Assembly: GCA_934693165.1 (NCBI GenBank) | Contig: CAKUUX010000001.1 | Location: forward strand, 124,001-188,000 | Direction of reading: 5' to 3' | Source: an uncultured Candidatus Melainabacteria bacterium | Lineage (GTDB): Bacteria; Cyanobacteriota; Vampirovibrionia; Gastranaerophilales; Gastranaerophilaceae | DNA: 64,000 bases | In this document: piece after piece, positions 17,111-25,178 of the stretch | Numbering within the stretch: the stretch's first letter is position 1 | Layout: every line of letters starts with the position of its first letter | Made by a program: the position numbers and the translations under genes | The notes under the pieces: model-generated | What the model saw: only the letters and a program-made list of their open reading frames with translations | The model's database searches: none | Told to the model about the DNA's origin: nothing

Positions 17111-18598
17111 ATGGAACGTAAAATATTATTAATAGACAAAGACGAATTCTATATTAATTTTGTACAAGAACGTTTGCAAAAAGAACGTTTTGAAGTTGAA
17201 GTGGCAAAAACACCATCTGAAGCTTATGAAAAAATTTATGGAAGTGTTCCAGATTTAATAATTTCAGCTTATGATACAGAAGAAGTTAACGCATTTGAAT
17301 TTTGTAGGGTTATAAAAAAACAAAAACCTTTTAGAAAAATTCCATTTTTAGTTCTTTCTAGTAATGAGGTAAAGGATTTGGATAGATATTGGGCACAAAA
17401 ATGTGATGTTCAAGATATTATTCCAAAAGAAACACCTTATGAAGAAATAAGTCTTGAAATTTCGCAATTAATTAATGAATACGAATTAGATGATGAGGCA
17501 AAAGAGCAAATTAAAGCTTGTCCAAAATATGAAAATTCTATCCAAAAAGAAACGCTTAATTTAATGAAAGGTGAACTAGAAAAATACACCTTCTTAAACG
17601 CTTTTCGTGATATGGTAAACGAATATCATACGGATGAAAAAGCCTTAATACAAAACACTTTTGAATTATTATCAGTATTTTTAGAATACGATTTGGCAGG
17701 CATTTTCTTTAACCATGCTCAAGAATCTGGCAAATACATGTTGCATTTTGATGTAAAAAATTGTTCTGTTTCAAACTTTGTACTTGAAAAAGTTAAAAGA
17801 GATTTTTTTGGCAAAATGCCTAATATGAAAGAGTTTACAATCACAAACTTTGGACATGATATTGTTAATGAAAGTAGCGAAAACTTAGATAAAAGAATTA
17901 TTTCAGCAAATGAGTTTGAATCTTCTTTGATTTTACCTTTTGAATTTGAAGAAAAACTTATTGGTGGGGTTTGTTTCTATTCTAAAAAACCTCAAGATTT
18001 TTCAAACTTTATTTTCTATGATATTTTGCAAAATGAATTAACATCTTTGTTTAAAACAAGTTACTTGTTCTCAGGTATTGAGTTCTTATCAGTAACAGAT
18101 GGCTTAACAGGTTTATCAAACCGTCGTCAATTTGATTACTCAATAAACAGAGAGTTTAATAAATCAAGAAAATATCCGTCAGATTTATGTTTTGCGATTT
18201 TGGATATTGACCACTTCAAGAGCGTAAACGATACTTATGGTCACCAATACGGCGATTATGTTTTGAAAGAAGTTTCTTCAATTATTAAAAACAGCTTTAG
18301 ACGTGCTGATATGATTTACAGATATGGTGGTGAAGAAATCGCTATCATTATGACAGAAACAACTATTCCATCAGCTGTTACAATGATGGAAAGACTTAGA
18401 AAGAAGATTGAAACACACGAATTCTTCTATAATGGTGTCCAAATTAACTTAACAGCAAGTATCGGTATCGGTTCAAATTTGGATAAATTAGAAGATGCGC
18501 ATCAAATGATTGAATGTGCAGATAAAGCTTTGTATAAAGCAAAAGAAACAGGTAGAAACAAGGTATTAACATATTCAAATGAAGACGACAATAACTAA
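17111..18598 (+). CDS. Pseudo-receiver / GGDEF diguanylate cyclase
   Basis: A 495-residue protein. Residues 1-125 form a receiver-like domain whose phosphoacceptor site is lost: ISAYDTEE aligns so that A53 replaces the usual Asp, and the acidic pocket reads D9-K10-D11. A GAF-like sensor region spans about 165-320. The C-terminal 165 residues are a GGDEF domain with DGLTGLSNRRQFD and RYGGEEIAIIM; the catalytic acids are kept, with Ile in place of Phe. An inhibitory I-site RRAD lies exactly five residues before GGEEI, predicting feedback inhibition by c-di-GMP. It diverges from mcp-cheA and overlaps the double-CheW gene by 20 bp. Confidence 0.92.
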   Translation: MERKILLIDKDEFYINFVQERLQKERFEVEVAKTPSEAYEKIYGSVPDLIISAYDTEEVNAFEFCRVIKKQKPFRKIPFLVLSSNEVKDLDRYWAQKCDVQDIIPKETPYEEISLEISQLINEYELDDEAKEQIKACPKYENSIQKETLNLMKGELEKYTFLNAFRDMVNEYHTDEKALIQNTFELLSVFLEYDLAGIFFNHAQESGKYMLHFDVKNCSVSNFVLEKVKRDFFGKMPNMKEFTITNFGHDIVNESSENLDKRIISANEFESSLILPFEFEEKLIGGVCFYSKKPQDFSNFIFYDILQNELTSLFKTSYLFSGIEFLSVTDGLTGLSNRRQFDYSINREFNKSRKYPSDLCFAILDIDHFKSVNDTYGHQYGDYVLKEVSSIIKNSFRRADMIYRYGGEEIAIIMTETTIPSAVTMMERLRKKIETHEFFYNGVQINLTASIGIGSNLDKLEDAHQMIECADKALYKAKETGRNKVLTYSNEDDNN

Positions 18599-19613
18599 TT
18601 TTATAGACAATTTTGATAAAAAACAAGATCTGTACATGGTTTTCCGTTGTTCAGAAACTAAATATGCTGTAAATATTGATGACGTCTTAGAAGTAATGAA
18701 AATGCCATTGTTAGAATATCCTAAAAGAATGCCTAACAATTCTATTGGTCTTTTAAAATACGATAATCTTATGATTAACGTATTTGATATAAGATTTTAT
18801 TTTGATGCAAATGTAGATAAATATGACGTTTATACAAAATTGATTATTTTGAAAACAGATGAATCAATTTTTGGTATTGTCGCAGATAATATTGATGACA
18901 TTATTAGCATTGAAGATTCTAATATAGATGCTATTCCATTTACGGAAGAAAAGAATTTGATAGAGGCTTTGTATAAATTTAATGATGAGTCTATAAATAT
19001 TCTCGATGCTTATACAATGGAAGACTTGCTAAAAAGCAAGGTTCACGATAAGAAACTTGATGTTAAATCACTTTTTCCAACAGATGAGGAGTCTATCCTA
19101 AAATTTCAAGCAAGAGCAAATTATTTGAAAGAAAAAAGTAATTCAACAGATTTGCAAAGCATTTTCCCAACAGATAAATTCATTACTTTTACATTGAATG
19201 ATGCAAATTATTGCATGGACTTAAAATTTGTAAAAGAAATTGCTAATAATCCTAAAATTGTTACTCTTCCTGGAACACCTGAGTTTGTTGAAGGTTTGAT
19301 TACAATTAGAGGTAAATTTTATACAGTTGTAAATCTTAAAAACTTCTTGGGCTTAAAACAACAAGAATATAAACATAAGAAAAATATTATTATCGTTAAT
19401 TCAGAAGAATTTCAAGTTGGCTTTATAGTTGATGAAATCTTTGAGATTTTTGAATTAACAGAAGAAGAAGTAACAAATAACCAATTCTTGAATGCTGCAC
19501 CATTTATTTTTAACGAAATCGTTAAAAACGAAAAGATTTATACAATTCTGGATATGCCAGATATTTTGAATAGTGATAAGATTTTAATTGATGAAAAAGA
19601 GACATCATTCTAG
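18579..19613 (+). CDS. Protein with two CheW-like domains
   Basis: A 344-residue protein made of two CheW-like domains: about residues 15-155 (YMVFRCSETKYAVNIDDVLE) and about 193-335 (FITFTLNDANYCMDLKFVKE; TLPGTPEFVEGLITIRGKFY; VGFIVDEIFEIFEL). The second is the more typical. CheW couples receptors to CheA, so this protein could bridge two partners or act as a scaffold in receptor arrays. Its start overlaps the diguanylate cyclase gene by 20 bp, so the two are translated together, linking c-di-GMP signalling to the chemosensory unit on the other strand. Confidence 0.85.
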   Translation: MKTTITNFIDNFDKKQDLYMVFRCSETKYAVNIDDVLEVMKMPLLEYPKRMPNNSIGLLKYDNLMINVFDIRFYFDANVDKYDVYTKLIILKTDESIFGIVADNIDDIISIEDSNIDAIPFTEEKNLIEALYKFNDESINILDAYTMEDLLKSKVHDKKLDVKSLFPTDEESILKFQARANYLKEKSNSTDLQSIFPTDKFITFTLNDANYCMDLKFVKEIANNPKIVTLPGTPEFVEGLITIRGKFYTVVNLKNFLGLKQQEYKHKKNIIIVNSEEFQVGFIVDEIFEIFELTEEEVTNNQFLNAAPFIFNEIVKNEKIYTILDMPDILNSDKILIDEKETSF

Positions 19614-19615
19614 TT

Positions 19616-19750
19616 CAAGCGAGCAGAGGGCATTTTCCCTCGCACATTTATGGGAGAGTGGATTGTTGCCAGAGAGCGAAGTGCTTTTGCGAAGCAAAAC
19701 ACGTAGACTCGTTTAACGACAACAACCAAGCAGGGTTAGGGTGAGGGTAT
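19616..19750. repeat. Intergenic repeat region with nested hairpins
   Basis: This non-coding gap is richer in G+C than its surroundings. It begins with a hairpin, GAGGG-CATTTT-CCCTC, just after the double-CheW stop, which can act as a terminator. It then has TTGTTG (19663-19668) matched by CAACAA (19720-19725) around an inner hairpin, GTGCTTTTGC against GCAAAACAC, and ends with AGGGTTAGGGTGAGGG. GGGAGAG and the final block resemble the CCCTCACCCTAACCCTCTCCC-type repeats scattered in many bacterial genomes. The words GCGAAG, CGTAGAC and TTTAA recur at 24836-24902. Confidence 0.6.
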
Positions 19751-19864
19751 TATTTATTACTTACAAACCTTGCCATTCCTTTCATGTTTCATGACATTTA
19801 TCTTTATTTCTCATGCTTTACAATAAATCACGCTTGTGTGATAATCTTCACGAAAGGTATTTCA

Positions 19865-20488
19865 ATGTCAGATACATACGTTTATTCAATTACACAAGAA
19901 AACCCTGAAACAATATACATTAATCTTACGAATAAATGCACAAATAATTGCGTGTTCTGTATCAGAAGAAACGAACATGCCATAAAAGGTGATGATTTAT
20001 GGTTAAGTAATGAAAATATTACTTTTGACATGGTTAAATCTCAATTGGAAAAATTCACTAATTTTAAAGAAGTTGTATTTTGTGGATATGGTGAACCTAC
20101 TATCAAATTGGATTTATTAAAAGAAGTTGCAAAATATTTGAAATCTAAATTTTCTGGTATTAGAATAAGAATAAATACAAATGGTCAAGGAAACTTGATT
20201 AATAATAAAGACATAATTCCTGAACTAAAAGGCTTAATTGACGAAATGTCTGTTAGCTTGAACGCATCTACAAATGAAGATTATATGCTAATAAGCGGGT
20301 GTAAAAATCCAAAAGCTTATGAGAGCGTAAAAAATTTTATTAGAGAATGTGTCGAAAATAACATTTCAACAACAGTTACTGTAGTAACAGGATTTGAAGA
20401 TTACAAGGTTGATGTTGAAGAATGTGAAAGAATTGCAAAACAAGCTGGAGCAAAATTTAGAAATAGAGCTTGGATTAAAGGATACTAA
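19865..20488 (+). CDS. TatD-associated radical SAM protein
   Basis: A 207-residue minimal radical SAM enzyme. The cluster motif is C25-x3-C29-x2-C32 in NKCTNNCVFCIRR, followed by the glycine-rich FCGYGEPTI and the TNGQG segment. The short length and the NLTNKCTNNCVFCIRR start match the family usually found beside or fused to TatD-type nucleases; no tatD is in this window. Its reaction is unknown. The reading frame is open back to 19784, but the ATG at 19865 has AAAGG upstream and starts the conserved sequence, so it is chosen. Confidence 0.85.
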   Translation: MSDTYVYSITQENPETIYINLTNKCTNNCVFCIRRNEHAIKGDDLWLSNENITFDMVKSQLEKFTNFKEVVFCGYGEPTIKLDLLKEVAKYLKSKFSGIRIRINTNGQGNLINNKDIIPELKGLIDEMSVSLNASTNEDYMLISGCKNPKAYESVKNFIRECVENNISTTVTVVTGFEDYKVDVEECERIAKQAGAKFRNRAWIKGY

Positions 20489-20533
20489 AAAATAATTGTT
20501 ATAAAACATATAATTAAAGGAAGGTAGGACAAT

Positions 20534-22696
20534 ATGGCACAATTATTAGACAAAATCATGAAACCAAAATCAATTGCCGTTGTTGGTGCATCTACAAAAG
20601 AACACACAATTGGTTCTGACATCATGAAAAGATTACAAGAATACAATTTCAATGGTAAAATTTTCCCAATCAACCCAAAAGGTGGTATCATTGAAGGTTT
20701 ACAAGCTTATACTAGTGTAAACGAAGTTCCAGAAGATATCGATTTAGCAATCATAGTTGTTAACTCAAAATTCGTTCTAGGTACAATTGACCAATGTAAC
20801 GAAAAAGGTATCAAAGGTGTATGTATCATCACTGCTGGTTTCAAAGAAACTGGTAAAGAAGGTGCAGAACTTGAAAAACAATTAGTTGAAAAATTAAACG
20901 GTTATGGAATGAGATGTGTAGGTCCAAACTGTTTAGGCGTTGTAAATACAAATCCTGAAATCAGAATGGACGGATGCTTCGCTGAATCACTTCCAGAAAG
21001 AGGAAACATTGGTTTCGTTTCTCAATCAGGTGCTTTAGGTGGTGGTATCTTAAACATCTTAAAAGACTTGAACTTAGGTTTTGCTCAATTCATTTCAATC
21101 GGTAACCAAGCTGACGTTAACGCAGAAACAGCTTTAGAATACTGGGAAAATGAAAAAGACGTTGAACAAATTTTATTATATATGGAATCAATCCAAAACC
21201 CTGCTAACTTCAGAAAATTAGCTACAAGAATTTCTAAGAAAAAACCTATCCTAGCTTTAAAAGCTGGTCGTTCAGCAGCAGGTGCTTCTGCAGCATCTTC
21301 TCACACAGGTTCTTTAGCAGGTGCAGATAAAGCAGCTAACGCATTACTTGCTCAATCAGGTGTTATCAGAGAATATTCTTTGAAAAACTTATTCTCAACA
21401 GCAAAAGTATTTGCTAACTGCCCAATTCCAAAAGGAAACAGAGTAGCAATTATCACTAACTCAGGTGGTCCTGGTATCATGGCTACAGATGCTATTTGCG
21501 AATACGGTATGGAAATTGCTAAAATTACTGACGAAACAAAAGAAAAATTAAGAAGTTTCTTACCTGCAGCAGCTTCTGTTAAAAATCCAATCGATATGAT
21601 TGCTTCTGCTCCAATCGAACACTACAAAGAAACATTAAAAACAGTTATCGCTGATGAAAATGTTGATATGATTATGGTTATCTACTTACCATTCTTAGGT
21701 TTGAAAGATATCGACGTAGCTAAAGCAGTTATGGAAATCAAAGCTCAACACCCAGAAAAACCAGTTATCGGTGTATTCATGACTAAATCAGAATTCTTTA
21801 CAGCATTATCAGATATGGATGTTAATATGCCATTCTTTATGTATGCAGAAGAAGCAGCTGAGGGCTTCATGAGATTAGACCAACAAAGAAAATGGATTGC
21901 AAGACCAGAAGGTAAAATCCCTTGCTATGATGTAGACAGAGAAAGAGCTGAAAAAATTATGTACAATGCATTGAAAGAAGACAGAGCTCAATTAACAACT
22001 CGTGAATCTATTGATGTGTTAGATGCTTACGGTATCAGAGTATGTAAATCTGGTTTCGCTACAAACGAAGAAGAAGTTGCTCAATTAGGTAACTCAATCG
22101 GCTACCCAGTTGTTATGAAAATGACTTCTAAAACAACTTCTCACAAAACAGATGTTGGTGGTGTAAGAGTTAACATTCAATCAGAAGAACAATTAAGAGC
22201 TGAATACAAAGACTTAATCTCTAAATTAGAAGAAAAAGGTCTTTTAGATGGTCTTGAAGGTGTTATCATCCAAGAAATGGTTAAAGGTAACAGAGAAATG
22301 GTTTGTGGTATCGCAACAGATCCTCAATACGGACCAATGATGATGTTCGGTTTAGGTGGTGTATTCATTGAAGTTATGAAAGATGTAACTTTCAGAATTG
22401 CTCCATTGACTGACGTTGATGCTGATGAAATGATTAAATCAGTTAAAGCATACAAATTATTACAAGGTGCTAGAGGTACAACACCTGCTCAAATGAACCA
22501 AATCCAAGAAACATTGTTGAGATTATCTCAATTAGTTTCTGATTATAAGTTCATTGATGAATTAGATATTAACCCATTATTAGTATCTGAAAAAACAGGT
22601 GAAGGTATTGCAGTAGACGGACGTATCAAAGTTCGTTTAGAAGAAGCTAAACAAGCTCTTGGTTTAACTTGTTGTTCATGTGGTTGCAACGCATAA
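20534..22696 (+). CDS. acd: Acetate--CoA ligase (ADP-forming), fused alpha and beta subunits
   Basis: A 720-residue enzyme converting acetyl-CoA, ADP and phosphate to acetate, CoA and ATP. The N-terminal CoA-binding Rossmann domain starts KSIAVVGASTKEHTIGSDI; the phosphohistidine loop ASSHTGSLAGAD has H257; NPIDMIASA follows; the ATP-grasp beta part runs from about residue 480 (PVVMKMTSKTTSHKTDVGG) to the end. In anaerobes this step yields ATP by substrate-level phosphorylation. Two strong ribosome sites (AAGGAAGG, AGGA) precede the ATG, and the gene is rich in C-ending codons compared with its neighbours, which fits high expression. The protein ends in an unusual cysteine-rich tail, CCSCGCNA. 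A perfect terminator follows. Confidence 0.95.
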   Translation: MAQLLDKIMKPKSIAVVGASTKEHTIGSDIMKRLQEYNFNGKIFPINPKGGIIEGLQAYTSVNEVPEDIDLAIIVVNSKFVLGTIDQCNEKGIKGVCIITAGFKETGKEGAELEKQLVEKLNGYGMRCVGPNCLGVVNTNPEIRMDGCFAESLPERGNIGFVSQSGALGGGILNILKDLNLGFAQFISIGNQADVNAETALEYWENEKDVEQILLYMESIQNPANFRKLATRISKKKPILALKAGRSAAGASAASSHTGSLAGADKAANALLAQSGVIREYSLKNLFSTAKVFANCPIPKGNRVAIITNSGGPGIMATDAICEYGMEIAKITDETKEKLRSFLPAAASVKNPIDMIASAPIEHYKETLKTVIADENVDMIMVIYLPFLGLKDIDVAKAVMEIKAQHPEKPVIGVFMTKSEFFTALSDMDVNMPFFMYAEEAAEGFMRLDQQRKWIARPEGKIPCYDVDRERAEKIMYNALKEDRAQLTTRESIDVLDAYGIRVCKSGFATNEEEVAQLGNSIGYPVVMKMTSKTTSHKTDVGGVRVNIQSEEQLRAEYKDLISKLEEKGLLDGLEGVIIQEMVKGNREMVCGIATDPQYGPMMMFGLGGVFIEVMKDVTFRIAPLTDVDADEMIKSVKAYKLLQGARGTTPAQMNQIQETLLRLSQLVSDYKFIDELDINPLLVSEKTGEGIAVDGRIKVRLEEAKQALGLTCCSCGCNA

Positions 22697-22713
22697 TAAC
22701 AGTTGATAATTTT

Positions 22714-22753
22714 AAAGAGGGCGAACACATTCTGTGTTCGCCCTCTTTTTTTG
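22714..22753 (+). terminator. Strong intrinsic terminator of the acetate--CoA ligase gene
   Basis: A perfect 16-bp stem, 22714-22729 with 22733-22748, a 3-nt loop, and a run of T. It starts 18 bp after the stop codon. The GAGGGCGAA / TTCGCCCTC part is shared with the terminator at 36791. Confidence 0.93.
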
Positions 22754-22805
22754 CCTGTGCAATTAGATATCGCTTCTCTCTCTTTGTTTGATGTAAAATC
22801 AATAT

Positions 22806-22829
22806 GTAGGTCGGATTTACTAATCCGAC
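22806..22829 (+). repeat. Short dispersed palindrome (GTAGGTCGG element)
   Basis: GTAGG followed by the hairpin TCGGATT-TACT-AATCCGA. A related copy in reverse orientation lies at 47469-47502. Both sit directly after a terminator in an intergenic gap. Confidence 0.55.
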
Positions 22830-22932
22830 AACCTTAAATAAAAGTAGGGTGGAAATTTGAATTAATAATTGAAAGTTTAAGTTTTCGTAATTCTTTCCCA
22901 CCAATTCAAATAAAACAAAAAGGACGTGTAAA

Positions 22933-23661
22933 ATGACAAAAACAGCTATAATTATTCCTGCAAGATACGGTTCTAGCAGACTAGAAGGAAAACCTTTATT
23001 AAAGGTTAATGATAAACCGATTATTCAATGGGTCTACGAAAAAGCAAAATCTGTAAAAAGTGCTGATGTTGTAATTGTTGCAACTGATGATGAAAGAATT
23101 TTTGATGCAGTAAAAGCTTTTGGTGGCGAAGTTGAAATGACTTCAGCAGAACACAAATGTGGCAGTGATAGAATTAAAGAAGTTGCAGATAGACATGCAG
23201 ATTTTGAATATATAATTAATCTTCAAGGTGACGAACCAATGATTAAAAAAGAAATGATTGAAGCAGTGATTGACGGGGTTAAAAATCATAATGCAGACAT
23301 CTCAACATTAATTAGACCAATAGAAGATAAAAATGAAGTTGAAAATCCTAATTTGGTTAAATGTGTAATCGATAATAATGGATTTGCATTATATTTCTCT
23401 CGTTCGAAAATTCCTTTTGAAAGAAAAGAAAACCCTGCACCATTTTATGGTCATATCGGTATTTATGGCTACACAAGAAAAGCTTTGACAACAATGACAA
23501 CTTCAGCTCAAACACCATTGGAAATCTCTGAAAGTTTAGAACAATTAAGAGCATTACAAATGGGAATGAGAATAAAGACTTCAATTATAAACGAAAAACC
23601 AGTAGGTATTGACACAATAGAAGACTTTGAAAACTTTAAAAAAATAGTTGGAAAATCTTAA
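22933..23661 (+). CDS. kdsB: 3-deoxy-manno-octulosonate cytidylyltransferase
   Basis: A 242-residue enzyme that activates Kdo as CMP-Kdo for the inner core of lipopolysaccharide. Seen: the nucleotide-binding N-terminus AIIIPARYGSSRLEGKPLL, then KCGSDRIKEVA, YIINLQGDEPMI and GHIGIYGYTRKAL, all standard for KdsB. The length is normal. GGA precedes the ATG at a short distance. It implies a Gram-negative outer membrane with Kdo-containing LPS. No other Kdo or lipid A gene is nearby; it appears to be transcribed alone. Confidence 0.96.
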   Translation: MTKTAIIIPARYGSSRLEGKPLLKVNDKPIIQWVYEKAKSVKSADVVIVATDDERIFDAVKAFGGEVEMTSAEHKCGSDRIKEVADRHADFEYIINLQGDEPMIKKEMIEAVIDGVKNHNADISTLIRPIEDKNEVENPNLVKCVIDNNGFALYFSRSKIPFERKENPAPFYGHIGIYGYTRKALTTMTTSAQTPLEISESLEQLRALQMGMRIKTSIINEKPVGIDTIEDFENFKKIVGKS

Positions 23662-23738
23662 AAGGTATATTATGCGAAAAGCATGATATAAAAGGCTTTT
23701 ACATGAAAAAATTTTTTCAAAAAAAATAAAAAAAGTAC

Positions 23739-23767
23739 TTGCTTTTTATTCATGTCTAATTTAATAT
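23739..23767 (+). promoter_or_regulatory. Promoter of the RpaB-like regulator gene
   Basis: TTGCTT (23739-23744) and TAATAT (23762-23767) are separated by 17 bp, in a very AT-rich gap. This leaves a leader of about 70 nt ending in the AAGGAAAG ribosome site. Confidence 0.6.
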
Positions 23768-23843
23768 ATATTTAAGAAATTTAATATTAATTAATAATAT
23801 TTATATTTATTCAACTATAAATAGCAAGAAATAAGGAAAGATT

Positions 23844-24587
23844 ATGACAGAAGAATTACAAAATGAAACAGAAGACCGTCAACGAATCTTAGTAGCAGAT
23901 GACGAAGCAAGTATCAGAAGAATTCTTGAAACTCGTTTAAAAATGGTAGGCTACGATGTAGTAGTTGCAGAAGACGGTGAAGAAGCTGTTAACGCATTTA
24001 ATAAAAGCAATCCTGACTTGGTAGTTTTAGACGTAATGATGCCAAAAATGGATGGTTACGGTGTAACAAGAGAAATCAGAAGAACATCTGATGTTCCAAT
24101 TATTATCTTGACAGCTCTAGGTGATGTTTCAGAAAGAATTACAGGCTTAGAATTGGGTGCAGATGATTATGTAATCAAACCATTCTCACCAAAAGAATTA
24201 GAAGCTCGTGTAAAAGCTGTATTAAGAAGAACAAATAATAGAGAAGCAGTTGTACCAACTGGTAAAGTAACAAAAAATGTTATCACAACTGGTAATATCA
24301 AAATCGATACAGCAAGAAGACAAGTATTCCGTAAGAATGAAAGAATCAGACTTACAGGTATGGAATTTAGCTTACTTGAATTGTTAGTAAACAACTCAGG
24401 ACAAGCATATTCAAGAAATGAAATCTTACAACACGTATGGGCATATCCACCAGATCATAGAATTGATACACGTGTAGTAGACGTTCATATTTCAAGATTA
24501 CGTTCAAAATTAGAAACTGACCCTACAAATCCAGAGTTGATTTTGACAGCTCGTGGTATTGGTTATATGTTCCAAAGAATTAATTAG
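23844..24587 (+). CDS. rpaB: RpaB-like OmpR-family response regulator
   Basis: A 247-residue two-domain regulator. The receiver has LVADDEASIRRILETRLK, phosphoacceptor Asp in VVLDVMMPKMDGYGV, ILTALGD and DYVIKPFSPKELEAR; the winged-helix DNA-binding domain has RIRLTGMEFSLLELL and DTRVVDVHISRLRSKLE and ends LTARGIGYMFQRI. These blocks match, nearly word for word, cyanobacterial RpaB as I know it, a master regulator of light and redox stress genes that is essential in cyanobacteria. Here it must serve another role, because no photosynthesis gene is visible. No kinase is adjacent, as in cyanobacteria. It is followed by tRNA-His. Confidence 0.88.
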   Translation: MTEELQNETEDRQRILVADDEASIRRILETRLKMVGYDVVVAEDGEEAVNAFNKSNPDLVVLDVMMPKMDGYGVTREIRRTSDVPIIILTALGDVSERITGLELGADDYVIKPFSPKELEARVKAVLRRTNNREAVVPTGKVTKNVITTGNIKIDTARRQVFRKNERIRLTGMEFSLLELLVNNSGQAYSRNEILQHVWAYPPDHRIDTRVVDVHISRLRSKLETDPTNPELILTARGIGYMFQRIN

Positions 24588-24589
24588 TG

Positions 24590-24598
24590 TGTTATAAT
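24590..24598 (+). promoter_or_regulatory. Extended -10 promoter of tRNA-His
   Basis: TGT followed by a perfect TATAAT (24593-24598) lies immediately after the rpaB-like stop codon and about 40 bp before the tRNA. The -35 region is poor, as usual for extended -10 promoters. Confidence 0.6.
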
Positions 24599-24640
24599 TA
24601 AGGAACGATTTGAACGAAAATAAAATTAAATAAAACTGAT

Positions 24641-24717
24641 GGCGGGTGTCGTCAAGTGGTTAAGACCTCGGATTGTGGTTCCGATATACATGGGTTCGAA
24701 TCCCATCACTCGCCCCA
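24641..24717 (+). tRNA. tRNA-His (GTG anticodon)
   Basis: A 77-nt tRNA with encoded CCA. The 5' GGCGGGTG pairs over eight base pairs with CACTCGCC, so the extra G-1:C73 pair that marks tRNA-His is present. The anticodon stem TCGGA/TCCGA encloses loop TTGTGGT with anticodon GTG. The T-arm is ATGGG-TTCGAAT-CCCAT. A transcription terminator follows 8 bp later. Copies of its 3' end recur at 24920 and 25709. Confidence 0.97.
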
Positions 24718-24724
24718 GTTTAAT

Positions 24725-24758
24725 AAAAAAAAGACCCAAGTTTTGGGTCTTTTTTTTA
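24725..24758 (+). terminator. Terminator of tRNA-His
   Basis: GACCCAA (24733-24739) pairs with TTGGGTC (24743-24749), flanked by runs of A and T that extend the stem. It can work on both strands. Confidence 0.9.
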
Positions 24759-24808
24759 TTATAAATTTGGCTGAATTATTTGGGATGAGAACCACCAAGT
24801 GGAGCTTG

Positions 24809-24919
24809 GTAAAGGTTCGAGCGTGAGTGAGCAGAGGGCGAAGACTTGAAGATTTTGTGAAAAATAAAATTTTGAAAAATCTTCAATCGTAGACCCTTTT
24901 AATGCGAACGAGCAAGACA
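24809..24919. repeat. Dispersed intergenic repeat with central hairpin
   Basis: No coding potential. It contains TTGAAGATTTT (24846-24856) pairing with AAAATCTTCAA (24886-24896). The words GCGTGAGTGA, TTGAAGATTTT and CGAGCAAGACA recur in another order at 47389-47427. CGTAGAC followed by TTTAA, and an upstream GCGAAG, are shared with 19676-19716. It lies between tRNA-His and the first tRNA-3'-end fragment. Confidence 0.55.
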
Positions 24920-24928
24920 ATCCCATCA

Positions 24929-25055
24929 CTTGCCCCAGTTTCTAAAGATTAAAAACTCTCAGTAATGAGAGTTTTTGTTAATGAAAAAAGGATTTGAACC
25001 AAGTTGTTTGACAAGCAAATAACGGGTTCTTGCCTCTCGAAAAACGATACTCAAT
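24929..25055 (+). repeat. Direct repeat copy A, starting with a tRNA-His 3'-end fragment
   Basis: AATCCCATCACTTGCCCCAG (24919-24938) reproduces the tRNA-His 3' end with one change. It is followed by a terminator hairpin AAAAACTCTC/GAGAGTTTTT (24951-24976) and a unique block ending in ACTCAAT. The whole 127-bp unit recurs almost unchanged at 25709-25837, on the other side of the YjbR-like gene. A tRNA 3' end repeated at the edges of a segment is the usual scar of site-specific integration, but no integrase gene remains. Confidence 0.8.
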
Positions 25056-25178
25056 CGTTTTTCTCATGATAAATGGTTGAACAACTAATCAAATCGCACT
25101 AAAGTTTTTTAAATTTTTAATAATTGTAAAAAATTTATTTTTTTATTTTCCCTTCTTTTTTTGTAGTATTCTGAATGT

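Noticed and set aside
19784..19864. N-terminal extension of the radical SAM protein
   Set aside because: The extra 27 residues are hydrophobic and unlike the family; the ATG at 19865 has a ribosome site and begins the conserved part.
24985..25060. Minus-strand tRNA-like sequence with GGTTCAAATCC / GGTTCGAATCC in the repeat copies
   Set aside because: The T-loop motif is present, but the T-stem and acceptor do not pair, so it is not a functional tRNA; it may be decayed.
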